Positions 46,314 through 57,634 of a stretch of DNA of 64,000 bases are shown here, one piece after another. The stretch's first letter is position 1, and each line of letters begins with the position of its first letter. The notes under the pieces were generated by a model. It was not told where the DNA came from, searched no databases, and worked only from the letters and a program-made list of their open reading frames with translations. The translations under genes were made by a program, and so were the position numbers. The stretch covers positions 2,314,501 to 2,378,500 of the forward strand of contig NZ_CP060488.1 of NCBI RefSeq assembly GCF_014334015.1. Reading direction: 5' to 3'. The stretch comes from Bacteroides sp. M10 (GTDB lineage Bacteria; Bacteroidota; Bacteroidia; Bacteroidales; Bacteroidaceae).

Positions 46314-49300
46314 ATGAAATATTTGAAACATATCTATCTTTTTACCCTTATCATCTTGTTGTCTGCTAGTTGTGTAGACACTGAAGATTATAGACGATTT
46401 CAGGTAGACGAACTTGAAATTTCCAAGTCCGACCCGAATTTCCACATCTATTTGTGCTTCGGTCAGTCGAACATGGAAGGTAATGCTGCCATTGAGAATG
46501 TGGATAAAGAAGGAGTTAGCTCCCGTTTCCGAATGATGGCTGTGTCGCCTGACGATGAAGAACATCTGGGAAGAATAGCTGGTGAATGGTATACAGCCGT
46601 TCCGCCGCTTTGTCGTTGGGATACTGGCCTGACACCTATTGATTATTTTGGCCGTACTATGGTGGCTGAAACATCGGACAACGTGAAAGTTGGTGTTATC
46701 ATGGTGGCTATGGGTGGTGCAGGTATTGATGCTTTCGATAAGGAAAATTATAAAAAATATTACGGTGAAGCCGATGACTGGCAAAAAGGGTTGATGAATA
46801 TTTATGGAGGTAATCCTTACGCCAAACTGGTGGAGATGGCAAAAATAGCCAAACAATCCGGGGTTATCAAAGGTATTTTGCTACATCAGGGTGAAACCAA
46901 CAATATGCAAGAGGATTGGCCGATGAAGGTGAACAAGATTTATACCGACCTGTTGAAAGATCTCACACTCAATAGTGATACTGTTCCTCTGCTGATTGGG
47001 GAAATGTTGACCGAAGAGCAAGGAGGGATTTGCCATGGTATGAACAGCATCATTGCCAAGATGCCCTCATTGGTGAAAAATGCCCATGTGATTTCAGCTG
47101 AAGGATGCCCCGGCAAAGAAGACGGGCTTCATTTCACGGCCGAAGGCTATCGGGAGTTGGGTAAGAGGTATGCCCAAAAGATGCTTCAATTACTTGTTTT
47201 GGATAAGGCGGAAGGAATGCCCAAATTGCATATCGAAGGCCGGTATTTGAAAGATAGTGAAGGTAATATAGTCAATTTGCATGGTTTTGCACAGACATAT
47301 AGTCCTTACTTCAATGAAAGCATGTGGAGCAACTATGATGTGGATGCTTGTTTGAGATACAATCAGGGGCTGGTTCGTAGAATGCTTGCTGCTGGTTGGG
47401 AGATGGATTTTATTCGTTTACATATGGATCCTTATTGGAGCAATACGCCGGGCTGTCAAGCGACAGGTGAAAATGATATCCATTGTTTTGAAGAAGCCCG
47501 CTTTAAGAAATATCTGGATCAGGTTTTTGTTCCGATGGCAGAATATGCGATTTCAAAAGGTATGTATGTAGTCATGCGTCCTCCTGGAGTATGTCCGGAA
47601 GAAATTGCTGTGGATGATGATTACAATGAATATCTTGTAACTGTATGGGATATTGTTTCCAAGCATCCCAAAATCAAAAACAATTCGCATATTATGTTCG
47701 AGTTGGCCAATGAGCCGGTACGTATCGTTGGTTCCGATGGTATTGCCGGAGGAGATGGAGATCCTTGTTTTACCAGCCTCAAGAAATATTTCCAGAAGGT
47801 AGTCGATGCTATCCGTGCAAATGCCGATAACATTATTTGGGTTCCCGGATTGGGTTATCAGTCTAATTATAGTGGTTATGCTAATCATCGTATAGAGGGA
47901 GATAACATTGGTTATGCGGTGCATTTATATCCGGGGTGGATGAACAGTGACGGAGAAAATGGTGACGGTGGCTCCAGTACAGGTGGTTACCAACCTTTCC
48001 AGAACGGATGGGATAGGCAAGTAGGCCCGGTGGCGGATTTTGCACCCATCATTATTACGGAGATGGACTGGGCTCCTGCTAGATATGATGCTTCGTGGGG
48101 AAAAGCCATTACTGGAACGTTAGGAGGACCGGGGTTCGGTGCCAATTTTAAATATATTGTTGATAACGCAGGCAATGTAAGTTGGTTGCTTTTCACTAGC
48201 CCGCATTTATTGGCCGACTTCAAAGATGTACCTGGTACACCGGGAGCTTATACGTTCTTGGATGATCCGCAAGCTTGTCCATGGCCTATTTATCATTGGT
48301 ATCAAGATTATAGAAAAGGGACTTCCGATACTGGTGCTTTGAAAGATATTACAGTTGAAGGAGCCGAAGCAGGTATTACTTTAACTACCGGAAGTAGTTC
48401 GTACCTGATGGTTTATGCCAACTACGAAGATGGAAGTACTTCTATTGTTTCTTCTAAAGCTTCATTCTCCTGTTCAGATCCTTCTATCATCAGCATAGAT
48501 GGAACGGGTAAGATGACTGCTCTCAAAGATGGAAATGTAACCATTACGGTGACTTATGGAGAGGCATCCGGCATAAAAACAGCTACGGTGGCAGTTCATG
48601 CTACCACTTTCCCACTGTCGGCAGATGCGTTCAATCCGAGTATATGGGAAACTGGAACATACGATGAAACGACACATACCTTAATCACGGGTTCATATGG
48701 ATTCGGTGGTTGGGAATATACTAATGGCGTAGATTTGTCTGGTTACAAGTACCTAGTTGTCAAATTAGGAAATGACAATACCGCTGATGTAAAATTCCGT
48801 TTATTTGATAAGGGATACTGGGAAGGAGCTGCTTCTTATGCTTTTGGTAATTCACGTAAAGTGGTGGTGGAACTTAAGAAGATGAAGAAAGAAGATTCTG
48901 GAGCTATATTGAGTCCGAAATCTATAAAGATCATTGGGTTCTGGTCCAATGGAGGAAAGCCTATTATTATTAATGATATCTATTTGAGTAATGATGACGC
49001 TGAAAACCCTGTTAAAGATTATTTCTCATTTGATAACCTCAATCCGAATATATGGGACCCGAATCAACCGACTGGTTCTTTTGAACCCAAGACTGGTACA
49101 TTGATTACTGGTTCATATGGCTTTGGTGGATGGGAATACGATAGTGCCGTTGATTTCTCCGGTTATCACTATTTGGTGGCCGAGCTGGGTGAAGGAACGG
49201 AAGCTACGGATGTTGCTTTTCGGGTTTTCGATAAAGGATATTGGGATGGAGAGGCAGCCAGTGTCACATTTAACAATTCCCGTACTGCTGTCATCGATCT

Positions 49301-49838
49301 GAAGAGTTTGTCGAAGAATGGATCAAAAGTAGATCCATCTCTCAAAATTGTCGGGTTCTGGTCGAGCGGTGGTAAGAAAATAGTTATAAAGAGAGTCTAT
49401 CTGACGGATATTGTAGAACAACCAGGTGATTTCTCTTTTGATGACTTCAACCCTAGTATCTGGGAAACAGGCTCATTTGATAGAAAAACGCATACTTTTA
49501 TTGCCGGTCAGTATGGTTTCGGAGGTTGGCAGTATTCTGCTGGCAAGGATTTGTCTACTCACAAATATCTGGTAGCCGAATTGGTCAGCATGGAGGATAC
49601 CGATGATGTTGCTTTCCGGATTTTTGATGAAGGTTATTGGAATGGGGCAGCTGGGGATGTCAAAGTAGATAAAACGACTTTGCGTGCTGTTATTGATCTT
49701 ACTAATTTGTCAAAGGAGAAGGACGGTGTACTAACAAAAGTTTCTCCAAATTCTATTAAGATTATTGGTTTTTGGTCTATGGGAGGCAAAGAAGTAGTTA
49801 TTAATAGAGTTTATTTAACAGATACAAAGGCGAAATAG
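46314..49838 (+). CDS. Fusion lipoprotein: SGNH-type acetylesterase + GH5 glycanase + Big2 domain + three tandem C-terminal modules
   Basis: This 1174-residue protein has a lipoprotein signal (LLSASC, Cys20), so it is probably surface-exposed. Residues about 43-295 form a sialate-acetylesterase/CE6-like SGNH esterase with nucleophile Ser52 (GQSNMEG) and Asp270/His273 (DGLHF). Residues about 303-668 form a GH5 barrel with acid/base Glu467 (FELANEP) and nucleophile Glu583 (IITEMDW). Residues about 674-762 look like a Big2 domain. Three modules follow (about 766-895, 903-1032, 1038-1170), each with GSYGFGGWEY-like, F(R)xFDxGYW and KIIGFWSxGGK motifs, probably carbohydrate-binding. GH5 xylanases exist (subfamily 21 is my tentative guess). 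It is the only endo-acting glycanase I see in the xylan PUL, so it may make the first surface cuts and deacetylate the backbone. Confidence 0.85.
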   Translation: MKYLKHIYLFTLIILLSASCVDTEDYRRFQVDELEISKSDPNFHIYLCFGQSNMEGNAAIENVDKEGVSSRFRMMAVSPDDEEHLGRIAGEWYTAVPPLCRWDTGLTPIDYFGRTMVAETSDNVKVGVIMVAMGGAGIDAFDKENYKKYYGEADDWQKGLMNIYGGNPYAKLVEMAKIAKQSGVIKGILLHQGETNNMQEDWPMKVNKIYTDLLKDLTLNSDTVPLLIGEMLTEEQGGICHGMNSIIAKMPSLVKNAHVISAEGCPGKEDGLHFTAEGYRELGKRYAQKMLQLLVLDKAEGMPKLHIEGRYLKDSEGNIVNLHGFAQTYSPYFNESMWSNYDVDACLRYNQGLVRRMLAAGWEMDFIRLHMDPYWSNTPGCQATGENDIHCFEEARFKKYLDQVFVPMAEYAISKGMYVVMRPPGVCPEEIAVDDDYNEYLVTVWDIVSKHPKIKNNSHIMFELANEPVRIVGSDGIAGGDGDPCFTSLKKYFQKVVDAIRANADNIIWVPGLGYQSNYSGYANHRIEGDNIGYAVHLYPGWMNSDGENGDGGSSTGGYQPFQNGWDRQVGPVADFAPIIITEMDWAPARYDASWGKAITGTLGGPGFGANFKYIVDNAGNVSWLLFTSPHLLADFKDVPGTPGAYTFLDDPQACPWPIYHWYQDYRKGTSDTGALKDITVEGAEAGITLTTGSSSYLMVYANYEDGSTSIVSSKASFSCSDPSIISIDGTGKMTALKDGNVTITVTYGEASGIKTATVAVHATTFPLSADAFNPSIWETGTYDETTHTLITGSYGFGGWEYTNGVDLSGYKYLVVKLGNDNTADVKFRLFDKGYWEGAASYAFGNSRKVVVELKKMKKEDSGAILSPKSIKIIGFWSNGGKPIIINDIYLSNDDAENPVKDYFSFDNLNPNIWDPNQPTGSFEPKTGTLITGSYGFGGWEYDSAVDFSGYHYLVAELGEGTEATDVAFRVFDKGYWDGEAASVTFNNSRTAVIDLKSLSKNGSKVDPSLKIVGFWSSGGKKIVIKRVYLTDIVEQPGDFSFDDFNPSIWETGSFDRKTHTFIAGQYGFGGWQYSAGKDLSTHKYLVAELVSMEDTDDVAFRIFDEGYWNGAAGDVKVDKTTLRAVIDLTNLSKEKDGVLTKVSPNSIKIIGFWSMGGKEVVINRVYLTDTKAK
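48609..49823 (+). repeat. Three tandem ~130-residue module repeats within the esterase/GH5 protein
   Basis: The repeat units are 48609-48998, 49020-49409 and 49425-49823. Each encodes FNPSIWETGT/FNPNIWDP, then a G[SQ]YGFGGW[EQ]Y motif, a FR[LVI]FD[KE]GYW motif and IK/KI[IV]GFW with Ser/Asn/Met-Gly-Gly, ending in [IV]YLTD-like strands. I do not recognise a named CBM family. The repeated Trp/Tyr pattern suggests a beta-sandwich that binds carbohydrate. Confidence 0.85.
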
Positions 49839-49862
49839 CTTTTGGAAAAATAAATAAACCGT

Positions 49863-49905
49863 TTGAATGAAGAGGTTATCCGTAGTGGGTAGCCTCTTTA
49901 TTCAA
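49863..49905 (+). terminator. Hairpin terminator after the esterase/GH5 gene
   Basis: TTGAATGAAGAGG at 49863-49875 pairs with CCTCTTTATTCAA at 49893-49905, 12 of 13 positions Watson-Crick and one G-U, around a 17-nt loop. It ends the GH43-SusCD operon just before the promoter of the next unit. Confidence 0.6.
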
Positions 49906-49906
49906 T

Positions 49907-49973
49907 ATGTAACGTGGAGATATGTATTAGAAACATAATAATATGGTGCATTGGAAAAAGATGCGTTCTTTTG
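49907..49973 (+). promoter_or_regulatory. Promoter of the esterase-GH43 operon with a single candidate HTCS box
   Basis: ATGTAACGTGG at 49907 starts 59 bp upstream of TTCTTTTG (49966-49973), a -7-like box with T for A at position 2. The ATG at 50040 is 66 bp further on. The box matches ATGTAACGTG in front of GH3, also at 59 bp. Confidence 0.45.
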
Positions 49974-49997
49974 CATATATGTTTGATTGACTGTTAA

Positions 49998-51962
<1,965 letters not shown>

Positions 51963-51966
51963 TAGT

Positions 51967-53352
51967 ATGAAAATGAAATTTAGATTTGTAGCGGCAACAT
52001 TGCTGCTTGGGGGTATTTGGTCGGATAGTCTATTTGCTCAAAATCCGATAGTACAAACTTGTTATACTACAGATCCTGCTCCTATGGTACATGATGGCAC
52101 TTTGTATGTCTATACAGGGCATGATGAAGATAAAGCCGACTTTTTCTGGATGCAGGAGTGGCGTGTATATTCTACCAAAGATATGGTAAATTGGACCGAT
52201 CACGGTTCTCCCCTTGCCATTGAATCCTTTGATTGGGCGGACGACCGTGCCTGGGCGGCACAGTGTATCGAGCGTAATGGAAAATTTTACTGGTATGTCT
52301 GCCTGCACTCTAAACTGACTAATGCTATGGCAATCGGTGTGGCAGTTGGCGATACTCCTCTCGGCCCTTTTAAGGATGCTATCGGTAAACCGCTTCATGA
52401 TGGAAGTTGGGATTATATTGATCCTACTGTATTGGTGGATGATGATGGGCGTGCTTATTTATACTGGGGGAATCCGAATATCTATTATGCAGAACTGAAT
52501 GAGGATATGATTTCACTTAAAGGTGAAGTTACTAAACTGGAACAAACAGTGGAGAGTTTCGGCGCACCTAATCCGGAAAAGCGTGTCAAAGATGTAAAAT
52601 ACAAGGATACTTATACTGAAGGTCCGTGGCTTCATAAACGGGAAGGAAAGTATTATCTTCTTTATGCGGCCGGAGGAGTACCCGAGCATATTGCTTATTC
52701 TATGAGTGACGGGCCTCTTGGTCCATGGAAATATATAGGTGAAATTATGCCCTTACAAGATACAGGCTCATTTACTAACCATTGTGGAGTGATAGACTAC
52801 AAGGATAATTCTTACTTTTTTTATCATACGGGTAAGTTACCGGGTGGCGGAGGTTTCGGACGTAGTGTGGCGGTAGAACAATTCAAATATAATGCGGACG
52901 GCACATTTCCCATTATTAATGCTACCCGGGAAGGGGTATCACCGGTAGGTACACTCAATCCTTACGAACGAGTAGAAGCTGAAACTATTGCATTCTCGGA
53001 AGGTGTAAAGTCCGAAATTAATGCAAAGACAGGAGTGTATATTTCTGAAATTCATAATGGTGATTATACGAAAGTACGTGAAGTGAACTTCGGTGATAAA
53101 TCTCCCAAACGGTTCACTGCTACTGTGGCCAGTGCTTTGCGTGGTGGCGTACTTGAAGTGCGTACTGATAGTATAAATGGACCATTAATTGCAGAACTGG
53201 CCGTTCCTACAACGGGAGGTTGGGAATGCTGGAAGACCTTGCAGACTGATATTGTAAAACCAGTCACAGGAATACAAGATGTTTATTTTGTATTCAAGGG
53301 ACGAAAAGGCTGTAAGTTGTTTAATTTTGATTGGTACAAGTTTAGCAAATAG
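51967..53352 (+). CDS. GH43 family enzyme with C-terminal CBM6-like domain, second copy
   Basis: This 461-residue protein has a signal peptide (ending SLFAQ). The GH43 propeller has base Asp36 (YTTDPAPMV), Asp152 (DYIDPTVLV) and acid Glu218 (YTEGPWLH). A CBM6-like domain starts near residue 330 (NPYERVEAETIAFSEG). It is a clear paralog of the enzyme at 30591, with a longer loop before the acid Glu (about 198-212), which could change the fit to branched chains. Likely activity is arabinofuranosidase or xylosidase on arabinoxylan. It starts 4 bp after the two-domain esterase and is cotranscribed with it. Confidence 0.9.
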   Translation: MKMKFRFVAATLLLGGIWSDSLFAQNPIVQTCYTTDPAPMVHDGTLYVYTGHDEDKADFFWMQEWRVYSTKDMVNWTDHGSPLAIESFDWADDRAWAAQCIERNGKFYWYVCLHSKLTNAMAIGVAVGDTPLGPFKDAIGKPLHDGSWDYIDPTVLVDDDGRAYLYWGNPNIYYAELNEDMISLKGEVTKLEQTVESFGAPNPEKRVKDVKYKDTYTEGPWLHKREGKYYLLYAAGGVPEHIAYSMSDGPLGPWKYIGEIMPLQDTGSFTNHCGVIDYKDNSYFFYHTGKLPGGGGFGRSVAVEQFKYNADGTFPIINATREGVSPVGTLNPYERVEAETIAFSEGVKSEINAKTGVYISEIHNGDYTKVREVNFGDKSPKRFTATVASALRGGVLEVRTDSINGPLIAELAVPTTGGWECWKTLQTDIVKPVTGIQDVYFVFKGRKGCKLFNFDWYKFSK

Positions 53353-53358
53353 TTATAT

Positions 53359-53402
53359 AAAGAGCAGTGGGGCTACTCTTCTTTTTTGCCCAACTGCTCT
53401 TT
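53359..53402. terminator. Hairpin between the convergent GH43 and HTCS genes
   Basis: The 15-bp arm at 53359-53373 (AAAGAGCAGTGGGGC) pairs with GCCCAACTGCTCTTT at 53388-53402, 14 Watson-Crick pairs and one G-U. The right arm lies inside the last codons of the HTCS gene, whose stop codon begins in the loop. It probably terminates the plus-strand operon. Confidence 0.5.
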
Positions 53403-56400
53403 CATATACATTGAAGGTGGCATTCCATACAACTCCTTAAACGTAGTTGAAAAATTATTAGGATCGGTAAATCCTGTCAACGTAGCTATTTCGGAGATAG
53501 TATATTGTTTTTCAGACAATAACCGTGCTGCTTCTTTCAGGCGTATATTGCGGATGAAGTCACGTGTTGTCTGGTTTGTGAGTTCCTTAAGTTTCCGGTG
53601 TAAATGCACACGGCTGATACCTACTTCAGTAGTGATCGTTTCTATTGTTAAGTTAGGATTACTGATATTTTCATTGATTACTTTCATAATGCGTTCCATC
53701 AACTTCTCATCAGGTGATTTTACTTCCAGCTTCTGAACCTTATTTTCCTGATTCTGCTGGCCGGTAAATACTTTGCGTAACTGTTGACGTGTATTAATCA
53801 GGTTTTCTACTGTCTTTTGTAGAATTTCGATATTGAATGGCTTCATGATATAAGCATCAGCTCCGGTGTTCAGACCTTCGAGATTATCTTCTTCCCGTGT
53901 TTTCGCAGTAAGCAGAATCACCGGGATATGGTTGAGATTTACATTCTGCTTGATTTTTCTACATAATGTCAACCCATCCATTTCAGGCATCATGATGTCA
54001 CTAATGACTAAATCCGGAGTTTTTTTAAATATTAGCTCCAATGCTTCCTTACCATTGCAGCTTTCCATGATATGGAACTTATCCGCAAATTCCTTTGCTA
54101 TATAGTTTCGGATTTCTTCATCATCCTCTACGATTAGTACATGATATTTAGTCTTCACTCTGACTTTCTTTTCTTCTTCATTTTCTATAATAGGAGAAAT
54201 GATAGGAGCGGTTGATATGGATACAGTTGCCTCTTTTTCATTATTTTCTACTTCTTCGGGGCGCAAATGCTTGTTACCCAGCGGCAATCGGATGATAAAG
54301 CGGCAGCCCGGTTGGTTCTCGTTGTTTTCAACGTATATTACCCCATGATGTAATTCCACTAACGAACGGGTGAGATGTAACCCTATTCCTGTACCACCTT
54401 TCGGGTTTTGCTGGCTGTTACGAATCTGATAAAAGCGCTCGAAGATATGTTCTTTTTCCTCCTCGTCGATACCGGTTCCGGTATCCGAGATAATTATTTC
54501 GGCATATTGTTTTAATGGTTCGGGTAGGGTATTATCTTTTCCTGTACGGATCGTAATGTCTATTTTTCCTTTTTCAGGAGTAAATTTGAATGCGTTTGAT
54601 AGAATGTTCAGGATAATCTTATCAAAATTAGCCGTATCCACCCATACATTTAAATCTTGAACCTGGCGATGAAATTGCAGTTGAATATTTTTGGTATTTG
54701 CCTGTTGATCGAAGGTGGTGCATAAATCTTCGATAAAAGGAATAATATTAGTTTCCTGAAACATCAGGCACATTTGTCCTTTGTCAATCTTTCGAATATC
54801 CATCAGCTGATTGACGAGGTTTAGAATGCGTTCTGCATTCCTGTAAATAATATGGTATATTTTCAGACGCTCATTGTTATTCTCATTCTTGATAAGTTTT
54901 TGCAGAGGACTGATGATAAGTGACATCGGAGTACGTATCTCATGAGAGATATTAATAAAGAACTGTAATTTGGCTTCATTGATTTGCTCGGCATGGATAT
55001 GTTGCAACATCTCCTGGTGCATTCTATATCGGTGTCTAATCTGAAGAATAATGATAAATATAATGGTCAGTGATAACAGGCAATAGATAATTTTTGCCCA
55101 CCACGAGGCATACCAGGCAGGAGATATAAAAATGGTAATTTCTTTTATGTTTGAATAGATGGTGTTATCCTTTGCCCTGATTTTAAAGTTATAGGTACCG
55201 GGTTTCAGATTACTGAATGATATACGGTTTACACCTTTGGGCAGGCTAATCCATTTTTCATCGTTTATAGAATAAAGATAGTTTATATGTTCGGGAGCGT
55301 TTAGTTCCAGAGTTGCGAATTCGATACTGAATACGTTGTCTTTGTAGGACAGGTAAAACTCCTCTGCTTTGAAAACGGGACAGTTAATGATTGTATGAAT
55401 ACCGGATTTCATTCCTTTTCTTACCGGGCTGTTATGCAAGAAGAAATCGGTAATACGGATGTTCCATTTCTTTGCCGGATTGATAATATCCTGCGGATTG
55501 AAATAGGTGATCCCATTCATACCACCAAACCAGATCGTTCCTTGTGAATCTTTGAACGAAGCATTTTTGTAGAACTCATTTCCTTGCAGGCCGTCACCTA
55601 CGTAGTAATTGATGAACTTATTGTTATTCTTCTGGAATTGAGAAATTCCTGCATTGGTACTTATCCACAGAAAATCATCATCTCCTTCTATCGCATATAT
55701 AGTATTGCTTGGTAATCCGTTTGTGGTAGTATAAGTCGTTATTTTTTTTGTTTCTTTGTTCCAACTGGACAACCCCTCGGAGCTACCTATCCATATAATT
55801 CCGGAAGTATCTTCGTAAATAGAATAAATGACATTTTGTGGTAGTATCTTATAACTCTGAAAATCACTGCTGTTAATGTCTATGCAGTTCACTCCGTCAT
55901 AAGTCCCCACATATAATTTATTATCACTGGAGTAGTGTAAGCAATTTATCCAGTCGTTTATTAACGAAGTTTCGGATTGCACGGATGAAAACTCTTTTGT
56001 TTTAAGGTCGTAGTAAAACAATCCGAATCCCATTGTCGCAACCCAAAGACGTTTGTTATTGTCTTCAGCAAAATCGTATACACGTTGTATATAGTTGTTG
56101 TTCTTATCCACTAGTTTGTATTGATAGCTGCATTGCCCTGTTTGTTTGTCCAGTTTTCCCATACCGTTAATGAAAGAACCAAACCAGATGTTATGTTCGG
56201 AGTCTTCATATAGCCTTGTAACAGTTGATGGTACAGAGCTCGGATGATTGGTATGTGAGAAATGTTTGACCTGTTCCATGTTCTTTGAGATACCATAAAT
56301 TCCGTCATTGTCTGTTCCTATCCACAGGATGCCGTTATAATCCTTACAAAATGAAGTAATGCAACTCGAACCTATAATATTCTTATCCATGGATTTATGC

Positions 56401-57389
56401 CCGATGTATTTGAAACTATTGGTGCGTGCAGGTATCATTATTACTCCTTTTTGATAAATAGCTAACCATAAATTGCCGGAATTATCTTTCAGGATAGAAT
56501 GCACTTTGGATTTGCTGGAGTCAAAATAGCTGTTGTCAAACCGGTATTCAGAGAGCTCATTCGTTTTATTGTTGTAAATGTTCATACCTTTACCGTCTGT
56601 CCCAATATATAATTCATTCGGGCTTGCGGCATAAAGAAAGCTGATAGGAAGTTCTATCTTTTCTTTAAAGTTGGCAGGAACAAAAGTATTGGATTCTGGC
56701 TCATAGACAAACAAGCCTTTTCTCATGCTTCCTACATAAATATTGCCTTGTGAATCTTCACAAATACTGTTGATATAGCCGTTGTCTTTAGATAAGTATA
56801 GCGAAAGCTGATTGTCCGGATCAAGTCGATATAACCCTTCCTCTCCTTTGGACATCCAGATATTCTGTTTTTTGTCTTCAATCATATAGCCGGGTGAGGC
56901 GATGGAAGCATTAATCTGTTGAACAATTAATTGGTTATCTTTGATATATAGTTTGCACAGCACATTCCCCGATATCCATACGTCTCCATTCTTTCTTTCG
57001 ATAATGGAAACGATATTACTTTCAAATATTTCTCCGTTATCTTCCCGCCTGGCAAGTGGAGTGAAATCATCTGTATCCGGATTATACATTTGGATTCCGA
57101 TGTATGTGCCGATAAGCAGATGACCTTTGCTGTCTTCAAAAACGGTACGGACAAAACTGTGGGCTAATGAGTGCTCATTATTAGGATCGTGTTTGTAAAT
57201 GGTGAATTTGGCACCGTCATAACGGTTGAGTCCGTCCTCTGTTGCAACCCAGATGAAACCGTTTCGGTCTTGATATATTTGATTAATTAAACTACTGGAT
57301 AACTCATTGTCTGTAGTGAACAATTTGGATGATTGTCCATGGCATAGTAAAGAAAAAAATAGCAATAAGGTTGTCAGTGCATTTTTCAT
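53373..57389 (-). CDS. Hybrid two-component system sensor/regulator (HTCS)
   Basis: The 1338-residue protein is read from the ATG at 57389 (MKNALTTLLLFFSLLCHGQ, signal peptide). An in-frame ATG at 57404 adds five residues. It has a long periplasmic sensor of beta-propeller repeats (about 20-640) and a Y_Y_Y domain (about 680-760). One membrane segment (about 765-785) leads to a histidine kinase with His816 in FFINISHEIRTP and an ATPase domain (DTGTGID, GTGIGL). A receiver domain has phosphoacceptor Asp1131 (DLVISDIMMPEMDG), and a C-terminal AraC HTH ends the protein. HTCS proteins sense a PUL oligosaccharide in the periplasm and activate transcription. Its likely sites are the ATGTAAC-type boxes in front of five units. 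Confidence 0.95.
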   Translation of the reverse strand: MKNALTTLLLFFSLLCHGQSSKLFTTDNELSSSLINQIYQDRNGFIWVATEDGLNRYDGAKFTIYKHDPNNEHSLAHSFVRTVFEDSKGHLLIGTYIGIQMYNPDTDDFTPLARREDNGEIFESNIVSIIERKNGDVWISGNVLCKLYIKDNQLIVQQINASIASPGYMIEDKKQNIWMSKGEEGLYRLDPDNQLSLYLSKDNGYINSICEDSQGNIYVGSMRKGLFVYEPESNTFVPANFKEKIELPISFLYAASPNELYIGTDGKGMNIYNNKTNELSEYRFDNSYFDSSKSKVHSILKDNSGNLWLAIYQKGVIMIPARTNSFKYIGHKSMDKNIIGSSCITSFCKDYNGILWIGTDNDGIYGISKNMEQVKHFSHTNHPSSVPSTVTRLYEDSEHNIWFGSFINGMGKLDKQTGQCSYQYKLVDKNNNYIQRVYDFAEDNNKRLWVATMGFGLFYYDLKTKEFSSVQSETSLINDWINCLHYSSDNKLYVGTYDGVNCIDINSSDFQSYKILPQNVIYSIYEDTSGIIWIGSSEGLSSWNKETKKITTYTTTNGLPSNTIYAIEGDDDFLWISTNAGISQFQKNNNKFINYYVGDGLQGNEFYKNASFKDSQGTIWFGGMNGITYFNPQDIINPAKKWNIRITDFFLHNSPVRKGMKSGIHTIINCPVFKAEEFYLSYKDNVFSIEFATLELNAPEHINYLYSINDEKWISLPKGVNRISFSNLKPGTYNFKIRAKDNTIYSNIKEITIFISPAWYASWWAKIIYCLLSLTIIFIIILQIRHRYRMHQEMLQHIHAEQINEAKLQFFINISHEIRTPMSLIISPLQKLIKNENNNERLKIYHIIYRNAERILNLVNQLMDIRKIDKGQMCLMFQETNIIPFIEDLCTTFDQQANTKNIQLQFHRQVQDLNVWVDTANFDKIILNILSNAFKFTPEKGKIDITIRTGKDNTLPEPLKQYAEIIISDTGTGIDEEEKEHIFERFYQIRNSQQNPKGGTGIGLHLTRSLVELHHGVIYVENNENQPGCRFIIRLPLGNKHLRPEEVENNEKEATVSISTAPIISPIIENEEEKKVRVKTKYHVLIVEDDEEIRNYIAKEFADKFHIMESCNGKEALELIFKKTPDLVISDIMMPEMDGLTLCRKIKQNVNLNHIPVILLTAKTREEDNLEGLNTGADAYIMKPFNIEILQKTVENLINTRQQLRKVFTGQQNQENKVQKLEVKSPDEKLMERIMKVINENISNPNLTIETITTEVGISRVHLHRKLKELTNQTTRDFIRNIRLKEAARLLSEKQYTISEIATLTGFTDPNNFSTTFKELYGMPPSMYMKEQLGKKEE

Positions 57390-57492
57390 AGTCTCATTAT
57401 TCAATATTTGCGATACAAAAGAAACTAAAAAATGAGGAATATCCTAATAAAAAAGAATATTTAGAGACTGTTTGGAAAGAGGGAATATGATG

Positions 57493-57600
57493 CTGTAACA
57501 TGGGGAGTGAATTATGTAACATAAATAAAGAGGATGTAATGTATAAAACATATAACGATACATGAAAGTTTGAAAGTATATGTAGAACAGCGTAAATTTG
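57493..57600 (+). promoter_or_regulatory. GH97 promoter with three phased HTCS boxes
   Basis: The boxes CTGTAAC (57493), ATGTAAC (57514) and ATGTAAT (57534) are 21 and 20 bp apart. The -7 box TAAATTTG is at 57593-57600, 59 bp after the start of the last box and 34 bp upstream of the GH97 ATG. It lies in the divergent region shared with the HTCS gene. Confidence 0.65.
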
Positions 57601-57634
57601 CCATAAAGGAATAATGACATAAAATAAATGTATA

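Noticed and set aside
46176..46856. 226-codon minus-strand ORF spanning the start of the esterase/GH5 gene
   Set aside because: It covers the end of one gene and the start of another on the opposite strand, in the middle of an operon; no family resemblance.
57390..57480. HTCS promoter
   Set aside because: The nearest candidate on the minus strand reads TTCTTTTG, with a T where the consensus has A, and has no -33 partner; too weak to call.
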